Shown: in pieces, positions 47,143 to 58,882 of the stretch
How the letters are laid out: every line of letters starts with the position of its first letter
How positions within the stretch are numbered: position 1 is the stretch's first letter
Source of the DNA: Perilla frutescens
Lineage: Eukaryota; Streptophyta; Magnoliopsida; Lamiales; Lamiaceae
NCBI GenBank assembly: GCA_026008535.1
Contig: BRKX01000018.1
Location: 22,204,088-22,268,087 of the forward strand
Direction of reading: 5' to 3'
Length of the DNA: 64,000 nucleotides
Translations under genes and position numbers: made by a program
The notes under the pieces: generated by a model
The model's input: only the letters and a program-made list of their open reading frames with translations
Told to the model about the DNA's origin: nothing
Database searches by the model: none

Positions 47143-48762
47143 CTAATCCCAAAGAGTCAAACATCCATCATCATACTGTCCTTCTTCCCCCTTTTTGGCA
47201 TCATCCAAAAGGTAGAATGGATCGCATGATGGTAGTGGCAAGTTTGGCAGAAACGTGAAGGCAGTTGCCAAATTATCATCAAGGATGGAGGGAACTGAAG
47301 GAATTTGCATGGGTGAGGAGAGCCATGCATAGGCATCTTCAGTTGTTATGAACTGACCTTGATCAGAGATGTCTTGCTCTCTGAAGTTCATGGAGGCCAA
47401 GTTGTTGAAGATCTCATCAGTTGTTGGAAGAGGTGGATCACCACCGAAGGGTGTGCATGAAGAGTTGGCCGGTTCATTGTCGGGGAGAGGAGCATCGGTT
47501 GGTATCTGGAGCTGGATTCGTTTGATCATCGAATCCATGATGTCTGAGAGCGTTGGTGGCGAGGAGAGTGGATGATTCATCCAGTTTCTACTCCATGTTC
47601 CTTCGTTGATCCAGAAGGTGGAGCCACGAGTGTGGATGAGGTGGTACATTGTTGACTCATCCAATTGAAAGTGCCATATGTGGTACTGTAAGTACCGCCG
47701 GAGTTGCGCGAATAGTGAGGAGTCGGAGTCCTCAATGAGACCGAAGTAGTTTCTGAGCTGGTGGTCTAGAACTGCTTCAAAGTCAACCTCAATGGAGTCA
47801 CGTTGGACTAACTGTAGAGGTTGGGAGCTGGCTGATATTGTAGGCTAATCACTCAGCCTTAAAAGAGGTTCACTCTCAAGCATCAGCTCTCTTTCGTCAG
47901 AGGAGCTGACGGGTGCCTCCAAGGGTGCCTTTCCACGATCTGAGTTGGAAGGCCCTTGTGGATGTGAACGCTTCGGGATCTGATGGCAATAGATAGTGGA
48001 GAGCATGTCCCTTCTTCCAAGTAGTTCGCCAGTTGGTATGATTTCATCAAACTGGCTTTGAATGATATGGCTTATGCGATTCATAAACCTGACCTTTTCT
48101 CGGAATGAGCCAGTTGACGGATCATATGCCGCGCGCTCTACATTAGCTCTCAGTTGAGCAAGGATGAAGGAGGCCCAGTCGGCTTGACATCCAAAGTATA
48201 GAGCGGTTGTGAGATGGGCTTTGAGCTCGGAGAGATGGACTATCTCGAAGTTGCCATGTAGGATATGACTGGTGATATCCAAGAGTTGGATGATATCACT
48301 TGGCATGCTCTCTTTTAGTCTGTGCGAGTTGTTATTGTGGCGCACGTGAGGAAGTTTCCAGGTATCCCATAGCGTGTATTTGCATGGCAGATTTAGGTCC
48401 ATCACGTCTGGGCCTTTACCGGGGAGGTGAAGAGTGGACATCATCGTATCCTTTGTTACCATGATCACCTGATTTTTGACAGTGGAGATGATGTTGTCAC
48501 CGTTGATGGTTGCGTTGTAGTAGAACTCAGCAACATAAGCAGGTATGTTCTTGACCGGCAGTAGTGTCAAGAAGGGTAGCAAACTAGTCGTCTCCAATGG
48601 TCGATAAATCTTTTGAAAGACATCCGGGCCGAAACGTGCATTGAGCATCTCTAGATTTAGAGACTTGTCCTTTCTCATCTTGCGCTTAAGAGCTTTAATA
48701 TCCACCATGTGAAATGGGGGCTTCATTTCTGCAAAAAGACGCTCTTTCAGTTTAGATAACAA
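47143..48762 (-). pseudogene. Plant transposon-associated ORF, one in-frame stop
   Basis: This is a 540-codon frame read from 48762 and interrupted only by one TAG at 47847-47845. Both halves are otherwise open and in the same frame. The N-terminal half (LLPFLTLLPVKNIPAYVAEFYYNATING) resembles the capsid-like 'putative plant transposon protein' type common in asterid and legume genomes. The second half is Pro/Ser-rich with acidic tracts. A second, diverged copy of its C-terminal half lies at 49422-50219. No enzyme motif is seen. The element it belongs to is unidentified. Confidence 0.6.
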
Positions 48763-49421
48763 GAGTTTTTGATGAGAGAGAGAAGGCTAACAAATGATCG
48801 AACAAGAGTGAGAGAGTTTTTCAGATGATCGGAGCCTTCATCTCTTTGCACATATTTATGCATCTTGCATGCAGGAATCGAGGGCACTCGATTGCTTTTC
48901 TTAGCTGATCAGCCATCCGATTTGATGGTTGATTAGCTGAATTAATGATGCTTGTGTCTCAGCCGTTCAACAGTTAAGTAACTTTATGATCTTGTGGTTG
49001 AGATGTAGCGATTTTGAAAATGGGGTAGTTGCCATAAATAGCGAAATATTTTCTGCATATCTTTCTATTTATAGCTCATTAAAAAATTATATTTTCCTTC
49101 TCCTTCTGAAGAGTTGTTTTAATATCCATGCAGAAATATTAATGCCAACTTTTTGATATAGAACCCTATTTTGAAATTGTAACCGTTGAAATATAATATA
49201 AGAATTTCATAATCGCAACGGTAACAATATAATTAAGGTAAGCTTTTGAAATTAAAAAAAAAACTTATCCTTAGTCAGTTGGGATACAGTCCAACTGATT
49301 GATGATTCGGCGGTTGGATGAACAGTTGAGTCTTGATGCTCAGTCGTCACTGATGAGCTGGCTGCAGTTGAAGCTGCAACTGAACTGAATTGATCAATTG
49401 GCTTGATCAGTTGCTCGGCTT

Positions 49422-50219
49422 TCATGTAGACAGTTTTCGCTTTTTGAAGGGCCTAGTTGGACTAGCAGCACTGCTTCCTTTGGATGTAGCTTTGTGCGTT
49501 GATGGTTCAGGACTTGCTGTACTCTTGGCTTGGCGAAGGTGAAGCTGGATTTCAACTGACGAGCTTTTCATCCTTTGACTAAGGGAGTGTGAAGTTCCCT
49601 TTGGCGGTGACCCAAACTGATTGCTTTTCACGAGCAGTTGCATGCCTTTTGAGCTAGAGGTGAGCAGTGGAGTCACATAGCTTTTGGATAAGAGACTTGG
49701 TGATGTGGCAGTGTCTTCATCATCACTATCGCTCTCATCAGTATGCCTTGGATTCTTCTGAGAAGCTATGGCTTTAGCATGTGAGAGATGAGGTTCTCTC
49801 AGTTGGATGACTGGTGGAGTTTGTCGTGATGGCTCAGCTGACTGACTCGATAAACTATCAAAGTTCAGTTGTCGACAAAGCGAGCCAGTTGGGCAGTTGA
49901 CTGGTTGATCTGCAGTCCCAACTGCTTGAGGCATGATGCTTGATTTGAATTCTGCTAGCAAGGCGGTTGCTGGAATCTTGTTAACAAGCCGGTGATTCAT
50001 GATGTGCTGGACTTGCACAATGGTTGGAGGAAATGGATTTGATGAACCTATCCATTTGATGCTCCAAGTTTCTTCTCGTTGCCAGTAGCTCATGCCATGA
50101 AAAGTAGTTAGAAGAAAATGAGACTGGATGGACATAGAATGTCTCCAGTTGTACCAGTAGAAGTACCGGTGGAGTTGTTTGAACAACTTTTGGTCACGTT
50201 GGGCAACAAAGGTAAAGTG
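49422..50219 (-). pseudogene. Second, 5'-truncated copy of the transposon-associated ORF
   Basis: The frame is open from about 50219 to a stop at 49422 but has no ATG at its head. Its start (FKQLHRYFYWYNWRHSM, then REETWSIKWIGSSNPFPPT) parallels the downstream half of the 48762-47143 frame (FAQLRRYLQYHIWHF, then NEGTWSRNWMNHPLSSPPT). The tail is Ser/Lys-rich and ends in a basic KKRK cluster. It reads as a fragment of a related element in the same orientation. Confidence 0.55.
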
Positions 50220-50519
50220 AAAAAAACAAAAATGTTAGATAATGTACATAAATTGAAACAATTTTATTGCAAGAGTGATGTAAATTTAATGAGCACCAAA
50301 AAAATTATCATCGCATACATATTTGTATTAAAGATAGTGTGTGTGTGTGTGTAGTTGAAATTTAAAACTTATACACATACACACATATCAAATTGATGCA
50401 CCAATTGAAATTATATATGTATTTTAAATAATATTATGGAAGTCAATAATAATATTTATTAATTGTTACCATATATATGCATATCAAATGAATAATCATT
50501 TGCATAAAAATCGATCACG

Positions 50520-51070
50520 CTAGAAATTTTATATCTACTAAGAGTTGACAAGTTGTTGAAGCTTAAATAGAATGACCGATTTCCAGTAGTAGCAGTCGAA
50601 TATGATTATAACAAGTGTGAGCTATCCTTAGAGTTGATTTAATGTGAGTTTCGGGTTGTAAGTTGTAGAATCATGAAAGCATAATGTGGACAATTGAGTG
50701 AATTTGCAGTACATTCCGAGTTGTAAATCGTAGCACTCCAAAAGTATTGTGAATTCCTTTCCGCCCCTAGAAGAAAAGAAGACGTAGATCCATTTTTGAA
50801 CCTATATAATCCGGTGTCTTTAATACTTTATTTATTTGTCTATTTATTGTGTTCTTGCTCATCAGGTGTTGTGGTATTTACATTTCTACTCTGAAATTTC
50901 CAAATGTGTCTTGTGACCCGCTTGAGCTTTTGTTATCTTTCATCTACGATCTCTATTAATCCTAGCTGACCTGGTTAGGTCAATTGAGACCTTTGGGCTC
51001 CTTATTTTTCAAAAGTTTGGTTAAATATTTTATGGGCGCGAGTGTTTATCCACCCCCTCTAAACACTTCT
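50520..51070. mobile_element. Retroelement leader-like repeat, diverged partner of 45.9 kb
   Basis: About 60 bp from 50538 (TTGTTGAAGCTT followed by AATAGAATGACC) match 45905-45965 in the same orientation. Downstream are TATATAATCC at 50803 and a TTATCCACCCCCTCTAAACAC phrase at 51045 that is typical of plant retroelement leaders. No ORF is present. Confidence 0.3.
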
Positions 51071-52957
51071 AAACTGTTTGGGGCCATATATATACTATAA
51101 TGTAATTAACTTTTAATTTAAGGGTAATAATGTAATTTAATGCATAATATTTAAATAATAATTTTAATCTTTAAAGGTAATAATGTTATCTAACATATTA
51201 TATTCAAATTATAATTCATTAGGTATAGTTTCATCTATTAATTTCCAATGAGAAACCCAAAAAATCACACATATATATATATATATATATTTATTTATTT
51301 ATTTTTAAATCAACCAATCAACTATTGATTGTCAAAATTATTTGATAATACTATATATTAATCAGAGGGGTAGATCAAATTTCAAAGAAATTAAAATAAT
51401 CTCATTTGCAATTACAATACAACTTTTAGAATGTTATAATAAAAAAAGATATAATTTGAATAAGATTTACATTCTGAACAATTTTGACATTCTGCTTCAA
51501 TAGTACTATTTTAATTTTTCATAGATTCATTGTATACTTCTGAGCATTTATATGGAATGAATTTTATTTTTATTTTTACAGTGGATAATATATATTATCT
51601 ATTTTTCACTATATGTTTAGTTCATAGTAATATAACTATAAAACTATCCCTTAGAAAGCATATCTATATATACGTGTCCACAAAATCAGACAAGCAATTA
51701 ACTGCGTCAAGTAAATATAAATTATTTCTACGATATATATTGTACTAATTTCGAAATTGTAGCCATAATTTTTGGCATGTTGTTAAGTATAAATGAAATG
51801 TAACTATTGTTGTGTGTCCAAATAATTTATAATATTTTCAAATGCTTCTAAATATTTTGTTGGAGTTAATAATTAATATTTAATAATATTATAACTTATA
51901 CCGACTAGACAAAGTTAAATAAGGAGATATGCATAAAAAAAATTATACAAGAGAAATGCTCGAGCAAACCAAGTTAATAGTAATATATAAATACCTATAT
52001 TTTTTATTGATAATTAAAAATTTATTAATTCACAATAATATGAAACTGATATAATATCATTTCCATACGTATAAATTAAAAACCTAACTACAAATATCAA
52101 TTTTATGTATATTCATTGATACACTTATAATAATAATATAGTACGCAAAAGATGACAAATAAAATGAATGCATATAGTCAAACTTAATGTCTATTTTTTT
52201 AATTTGAGATGAATTTTTGCCTCAAATTAAAAAATATTTTGCATCTCTTTGATTTTATTTTTTTAAGCATTAATAATTATAATTTTTCTATAATGCATAC
52301 AAATATGAAATATGTGCGCAAAAATATACCTACGACATGAAATTTTTTAAAAGATGCTTAAAATATGCATATTATATACATATATTCATTGGTACATGCA
52401 TTAATAGTAAATATTACAAAAAGAAAGACAAATAAAATGAATAGAGATAGCCAATCTTTAAAAATATAATTAAAATTAAAGAAATTAAAATATGTAATTT
52501 AACATTTACATAATAAAAATAAAGTATAATTTAAAGAAGTAAGAAAAAATATATTAAATAAATGAAGTAAAGATCATATTAATCTTTTAATATAATGCAA
52601 CATAAAAATAATAATTAAGTAATATAATTATGTTTAAAAAAATCTAACAATCTCATTATTTAATTTAGGAATAAAAAAATCAATTAAACATAACTATTTT
52701 CGTGTGTGTGTGTGTATCTAGATATTTACATAAATCTACATTAGCAAACTACTTGGTTTAGTGCATATAAATTAACGTCGCTAATTTAATTCCGTCATTA
52801 ATTATGTCGTTAAAAAGAGCAACAATGACCTTTTTAAAGACAGATCAAGTCGCTAAAACACATTTTATTTTTATAGTGTAAGAGATATATTTTGAAATCT
52901 ACTAAATTACGTATCTCCCCGATTTCCAAAATAAAAATACTAATAGATCTATTAATT
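51071..52957. other. AT-rich gene-free stretch
   Basis: Very AT-rich, with an (AT)n tract near 51272-51290 and TTTATTTATTTATTT near 51291. I see no coding signal and no definable element. Confidence 0.5.
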
Positions 52958-52966
52958 ATGATTTTA

Positions 52967-55078
52967 GGATAATGCTATGCAGCCATAGTGCGACTGGCCA
53001 TAATTAATAATTATGGTATGCTTTAAACGTATGGTAAGTAATCAATTCAAATTTTGATTATTGATTATTATGATTTTTCAATTATACCCTTATATTCCAT
53101 TTTAGAAAGTGATTTACTTGTATCTTTTTAAATATTCACGTATTTCATAAAAATATCTACAAAATATAAACAAATTATTATGAAAAAAATTACAACATCA
53201 TACAAGATGCATGCATGCGTAGTAGAAGAAAATTTGAGGCAATTTGTCATATAATTTTTCACTTTTTTCAAATTTGAAAAAAAAAACAGAAACACACAAA
53301 ATTAGGCAATTTTTTTTATTTTTTATTTTTTATTTTTATATTAATTTTCAATGAAAAAATTCATTACTAAATAATAAAATTTGAATTAAATTTGGATTAA
53401 AAAATAAATAAAAAGTATCAAAATTAGACTGATAGGGATTTGTTTTTCAGTCTCTAACTATAATAAAATTATTTTATAACTTGTACAATCTATTTAATTT
53501 TATATATATATATATATAGTCTCAAAAATTATATATATGTATATATATATATATATATATCTAAACTATATCAAAATTGAAAATTAATAGCTTCAATAAT
53601 TCAAATTTAAAATTGATAATTTTCATTTCTTATGTTTCGGATTGATAATACATATCTTTCAGGATCGTCTAAGTCAATAAAATTCCTATAAACTCAAATA
53701 AATATTTTAAAACTTGACCAATGACTTTGATTAAAAAGATCATTTAATCTAGAATAGTATACATACTACAATTATATATATAATTATATTAAATAAATCA
53801 TATCTTTAATATATTATCAAATAATGTATTTTTCATATTTTACTTATATATACTAAGCTAGCTATAATTACAATTGATATACCTAGAAATTAAGAGTGTA
53901 TGACATATAAAATGCTAACTATGATAGAACTTGTAGTTGAGTATGCATTATTTAATTTTAATATACTAATGGGGATGCTAAGTTGCTAACAAGATATCTA
54001 TATATTTTAAAAAATGAAAATTTATGTTATATACAAGTTATTGTTAATCTTTAACTATTTAAATATAATGATCGAATTTGTAATTGCATGCCTTAATTTC
54101 AATTTGGATTTCAGTTTGAAGATAATTTAGAATTTTTGAATTGGTTATTATTTTGGAGATAATATTATGTGGAACTGTTCATAGATAATTAATAAACATG
54201 CTAATGAAGAGAGAGATCAACATGAGTTTCATGTAGGGAACTTGTTAAATTTTTAGTCAAAATTAATATAATTTTGTTTCTTTATATTATAAATTTGCCA
54301 CTATTGAGCTGGATCAAATTCTACCAAATAACATTACCGAAATATTAATATTAATAATTTTAATTTCTTCTTTATGTCGAAATTTCATTTGTTTTCTTTT
54401 CAAATATTTATCAAAATAAACAATTACTCAATTAAAAATCAAATAAATTAACCAAGTAAACATAATATAAACTTAATGAAATGATTATAAACATTACCCA
54501 ATTAACGATAACCTATTTGAAAAAGGAGAACAACGATAGAAACCAATAATAGATGCATACTTCCATGGCTACCAACAAAAATTAATTCAATTATTATATT
54601 CAATTTATTAATTAATTTGATTATTGCGTGATTCAAGATTTTAAAATAAAATAAAAATAAAAATCCTTAAATGCGGATGGAATTACATCTCCCTTACGAA
54701 GAAATTGTTGAAATTTACATTACATCGTATATTCCACATTATATATATATATATATATATTATTTATTTTAAATAATATAATTGATATAGAAAATTAATA
54801 TATTATTATAAATTATGTTGAAGGAAGTCAATTTTGAATTATATTATATATATTGTTTATTACTAATAATCCATATATAATTTTGTACATATTTTTTTGT
54901 AATATTTAAATTTTAAAAAGATACAAATCAACAACTTTTTAAAATGGACTACAAGGATATAATGGTAAAACTATAATAATCAATAATCAAATCTTTAATT
55001 GATTAATTACCATATATTTAAAATATACCATAATTATAAATTATGGTCGGCCACACATGTGGCCAAATAGCATTACTC
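52967..55078. mobile_element. Non-autonomous Mutator-like element with long inverted ends
   Basis: This 2112-bp AT-rich element has inverted ends of roughly 200 bp. The left end reads GGATAATGCTATGCAGCC; the right end, inverted, reads GAGTAATGCTATTTGGCC. Matching phrases continue inward (ATAATTATGGTAT, TTTGATTATTGATTATTAT, GTATCTTTTT). Perfect 9-bp duplications ATGATTTTA flank it at 52958-52966 and 55079-55087, the Mutator hallmark. There is no coding capacity, so it would need a transposase from elsewhere. Confidence 0.9.
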
Positions 55079-55664
55079 ATGATTTTATCATTGATTGCGT
55101 ATGATATTTAAGTATGACTTATTTTGAATTGTTGTGATGCACTATTTAATTTCTACTCCTTATAAGTCAGTAACTCACACAATTAAGGAAATGACAAAGT
55201 GAAAATTTAAATATTGGGACTTGCCATTAACACAATTAAACTTCATCAACTTGTCACAATTAAGGAAAAGACAGTGTGAATTAAAATTTAAAGAATCGTA
55301 CTTGCCATTAATACATAATAAGCTTCATAAATGTTTTTAATTTGGAGAGTCATATCACCCAATTATGATATATTTAGTAGAATTCCAATATTGATAAGTG
55401 TTAATTACCAAGATCTATTTTGACAGATAAAACACTTTACATATAAACGGCAAGCAAATTAAAACTACATAAATAGAATAAGCTAACAAGACAGTTGATT
55501 TTTAAAATATTTTCCAAAAATTCTTCTTTCCTTTTTCTTTCAATTTTGAAGAAGATAATTAAAATATTATATACTGGAAGATTAGAAAATTTTAAAACTA
55601 AAAAATTAATTAAAAAAGGCACACTATATCGTGTTCTAAAGAGCAGAAAAAATTAATTGAGAAC

Positions 55665-55692
55665 ACGTGCAACGCACGTTGTTTCTGCTAGT
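55665..55692 (+). mobile_element. Helitron-like 3' terminus
   Basis: A perfect 6-bp hairpin (ACGTGC, AAC loop, GCACGT) at 55665-55679 is followed eight bases later by CTAGT (55688-55692). This is the hairpin-plus-CTRRT layout of Helitron 3' ends. The base after CTAGT is A rather than the expected T, and no 5' end was located. Confidence 0.35.
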
Positions 55693-55904
55693 AGAAAGAA
55701 ATGTGTACATCTGATCTAATCTAACCGAACCAATTGAAGCAAACAATTGAGATGCACCCTATCCCTATGGCTAAGCCAACCATGTATGCAACCCATAAAA
55801 CATCAAGAAACAGAATACTAGCTAATATGTGATTTCAGATATTATAGGAAGACTTGTGTAAAGCCAATCATCGGAGATCATGAAAATCATTTCACAAATT
55901 TCAG

Positions 55905-58351
55905 GTTGAAATCCCCACCCCCTGTTGTTCAACTTCCAAATATAGAGTTAAGAGTAATAGCTTCTGCAAAGGTCGTTTATGGATACCGTGTGTTTCGACC
56001 ATAATAAATAATCAATCAATTGAAAGGATAAAGTAGATGAAATCTCAAGCACCAAATATAAATAGGCCAGCTATATATATGTGATCTTTTTGTTCGTATA
56101 GTTGCTCCCAAATCTTCTGCACATTTTTATTTTATGGAACAATCAAAGGTTTGTAAGCTGAATCCTTTGCAGTGTGCAGAAACTTGAGAAGAGCAGCCAA
56201 TCCGAGGGCTACTTTGATTCTTTGCAGCCAACTGAAAGCATCTATAGGCAAAATTTAAGTTCTAAAGAATATTAAGTCGCTTCAATGTACATTATACAGT
56301 ATATTGGACTGAAGAGTGTTTTGCTTATAGCTAATTAGGTTCAATCACATCATCAATAGATTAATGCATAGCAGCCATGTCCATATTCGTGCATCACCAA
56401 CAAATCTTCAAACATGTTTTAGTCAACAAAACCACAAAATGCCTACACAGAGCATCTTGCATGATATGCCGATATCTGATATACCCAAACAAATATAAAA
56501 CTTCAATTACCTTTAGGGATGAGGTTATCAACTGATTCAAATGGCTTCAAGTCATAAGCAGTATCCATACAACTTTAACATTCCTGGATGATCACTACAT
56601 GATGGCATAGTAAAATGACTTCATCCTGTACAAGCACGTATTTCAAATGTCAACTTCTCAAAAAGGAGAGAGAGAGAATATTTCGAATGACCAAAATGTG
56701 GTAAGAAATGACCATAAATGTGCTGTAAGCAAAACCGCGTACCATTAGTCTTTGTTCGTTATCTCCAGGCACATAGTTATATCTTTCTGGAACTTCCCAT
56801 ATCTTCACCAACATGCATTGAGTCCATTCAGCTTGCTCAGCCTTTCCATGATAAATTTTGCCAAACTGGAAATGACTCGCTTAGTTTTTCTCACAAAAGT
56901 TATCAGTATAACTAGCCAGCTCCTAGTATGAAAGGTTGAATGCCTTTTCCACCTCCATTCTAGCAAATTTTCAGAAGAACTAAAAATTGTAAACTTGTGC
57001 GCGCAGATAATTCAATACACTGTACAAACCAGTGCATCAGAAGAAAGAATAATTATGCAGCATTATACTCATAGGACATTTTAAACTGAAGATTCAGTAT
57101 ACAAATTTTCAAGGTTAATCTTGACCAACTTTACAACGGTTGCAGTTAAAAGACACATGAAGACGATTACCACTATTGGAAACACGATTACATGCAAAAA
57201 TCCTGCTACTCAACATCAAACAGCCTAGAGAGGAAGTAATCTTTAGAATAACTCAAAGAACTTAATTAACAAGATCCATCAAGAACAAAAACAAAAATGA
57301 CATTCAAATAAAGGCAACCAACTCTTAAACTGATAGCTTCAAGGGTAAATATAAATTAGGGCTCCAAGATTGTTATTGAGCATGAATACTGGCTACTGTT
57401 AGTCTCATGCTACTGTTAGAATGTCAGTTAAAAAAAAAATCTCTGGTTGGAGCAGAGCGCATAAACCTATACGGAAAAAACAGTAAAAAAAATGCAATCT
57501 TTCATGGTTATTAGTGAAGGTACAAAAATTAAGTTGGCACCATTATTGTGTGATTGTAAAGGAAGGTCTTAATTTGTAAGTTTCATACCACAAAGCTCAA
57601 GCTTCTCCGTATCAAGAGCATTCAATAATGAGGCAGATTACTGGTTGCAGGTTGATAAATATCAATATAAACTAAATGATTTATTTTTTGGTTTAAACAG
57701 ATTCTAAGACCATGAATTAAACTAAAAATTAGAAGGTTAAAAGGTCTGACTTGTAGCAATATTCAAGAAACAAAACATGTCTTCTAGAGAAAGAGAGTCT
57801 AAAGAAGGAAAGAGACAATGAAACAAGCAAATCGTTGGCCAACAAAATCTTGAAGAATCGAAGCTATCGGCGTGAACATTGGCAAGACTTTTCTTGGAAC
57901 CATATATTTTATGTTTTCATGCGATAGCAGTTGAGGGTAAGGCTCAGAATCAGGACAGCATATATTTTATATATATTTTAAATTGGGGATTAACTTTTCC
58001 AGAAATTTCACATACAATTCAACCAAGAAAACGTACAAGCAATTGAACCGGAAAGAACCACAATCATCATCATCATCATCATTAACAAAAATTTACAAAC
58101 ATCAATTAGTATTACAGCCGAAGAAGCTGACCTGCAGGAGAAGACGAAGAGGCGTGTATAACGCACATTGGAACAGAAGTCTTATTAAGGTCGCCGCGCA
58201 GAATGGCGCCGTCGTAGACTGCGATCTTGGGCCCCAAAGGTATGACCTTTCTCTGCCACATTTCACTAGATCGGAGAAAGCCCGGCCCGGGGAGAATGGC
58301 GGAGAGTGTGCGGGGCAACAGTCTGCTCCCCATCCTGGCTACAGTTGACAT
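55905..58351 (-). pseudogene. Pseudogene copy of gammaCAL
   Basis: A shrunken duplicate of the intact gene at 58883-62322 lies just downstream in the same orientation. Pseudo-exon 1 (58351-58132) keeps the start (MSTVARMGSRLLPRTLS), the exon end and the GT donor. It has lost 168 bp in several small deletions, including much of the hexapeptide-repeat region. Pseudo-exon 2 survives only as pieces at about 55910-56000, matching the 3' end of the real last exon (CTTCCAAATATA, AGCTTCTGC, AGGTCGTTTAT, TGTGTTTCGACC). The flanking GA tract and intron edges also match the parent, so this was a genomic, not retrotransposed, duplication. Confidence 0.9.
56132..56935 (-). pseudogene. Receptor-like cytoplasmic kinase fragment
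   Basis: Exon-like pieces on the - strand translate to kinase-type sequence. At about 56935-56755: TDNFCEKN, stop, ASHFQFGKIYHGKAEQ and VKIWEVPERYNYVPGDNEQRLM. At about 56630-56510: DEVILLCHH, then in a shifted frame DHPGMLKLYGYC. At 56241-56132: AFSWLQRIKVALGLAALLKFLHTAKDSAYKP and a stop. This matches the N-lobe and early C-lobe layout of plant RLCK/RLK kinases (glycine loop, VK lysine, HPG-L-L-GYC, SW-QR-K-AL). In-frame stops and a frameshift, and the absence of the catalytic loop, mark it as a relic. It lies inside the intron of the gammaCAL pseudogene. Confidence 0.7.
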
Positions 58352-58882
58352 TATAGCTTACCCCGTTTCTTGAGAGAGAGAGAGAAGAGAGAGCGCGCGA
58401 AATGATGGAAAATTGTTTGTTAATCGATATATAAATGAATTATTAAGTAATTGAAAAGAATTAATTTAATAAGTATTAACACTGGGATCACCATTTGCTG
58501 AATCACAATGAGATTTTACTTAACTTTGATTTGTGAACACAAAAAAATAAAGACATAAGTTGGGTGGCGGTGGTACATGCATAACAAATAGCTGGAGTTT
58601 TATTATCTTACAAAACCAAATCCAAACCAAATGAAGATATGCACCCAATAATAAACCATGAATCATGGAAAAACAGGTTATTATAGGTTTAAATAAAAAG
58701 CTACAGAACATTATATAAAGTCAATGATTGGAAAAGATGAAAGAACTCAAGAAACCATTTCATATCCCATTCAGTTAGCAAGGTAACCGAAACATAATAC
58801 GCAGGAATAGTTGAACGGTTCGTATCAGTCTCATGGTTGCTTATTTCTTCAAAAAACTAAAGAGGAGCAGAGCTCACACACT

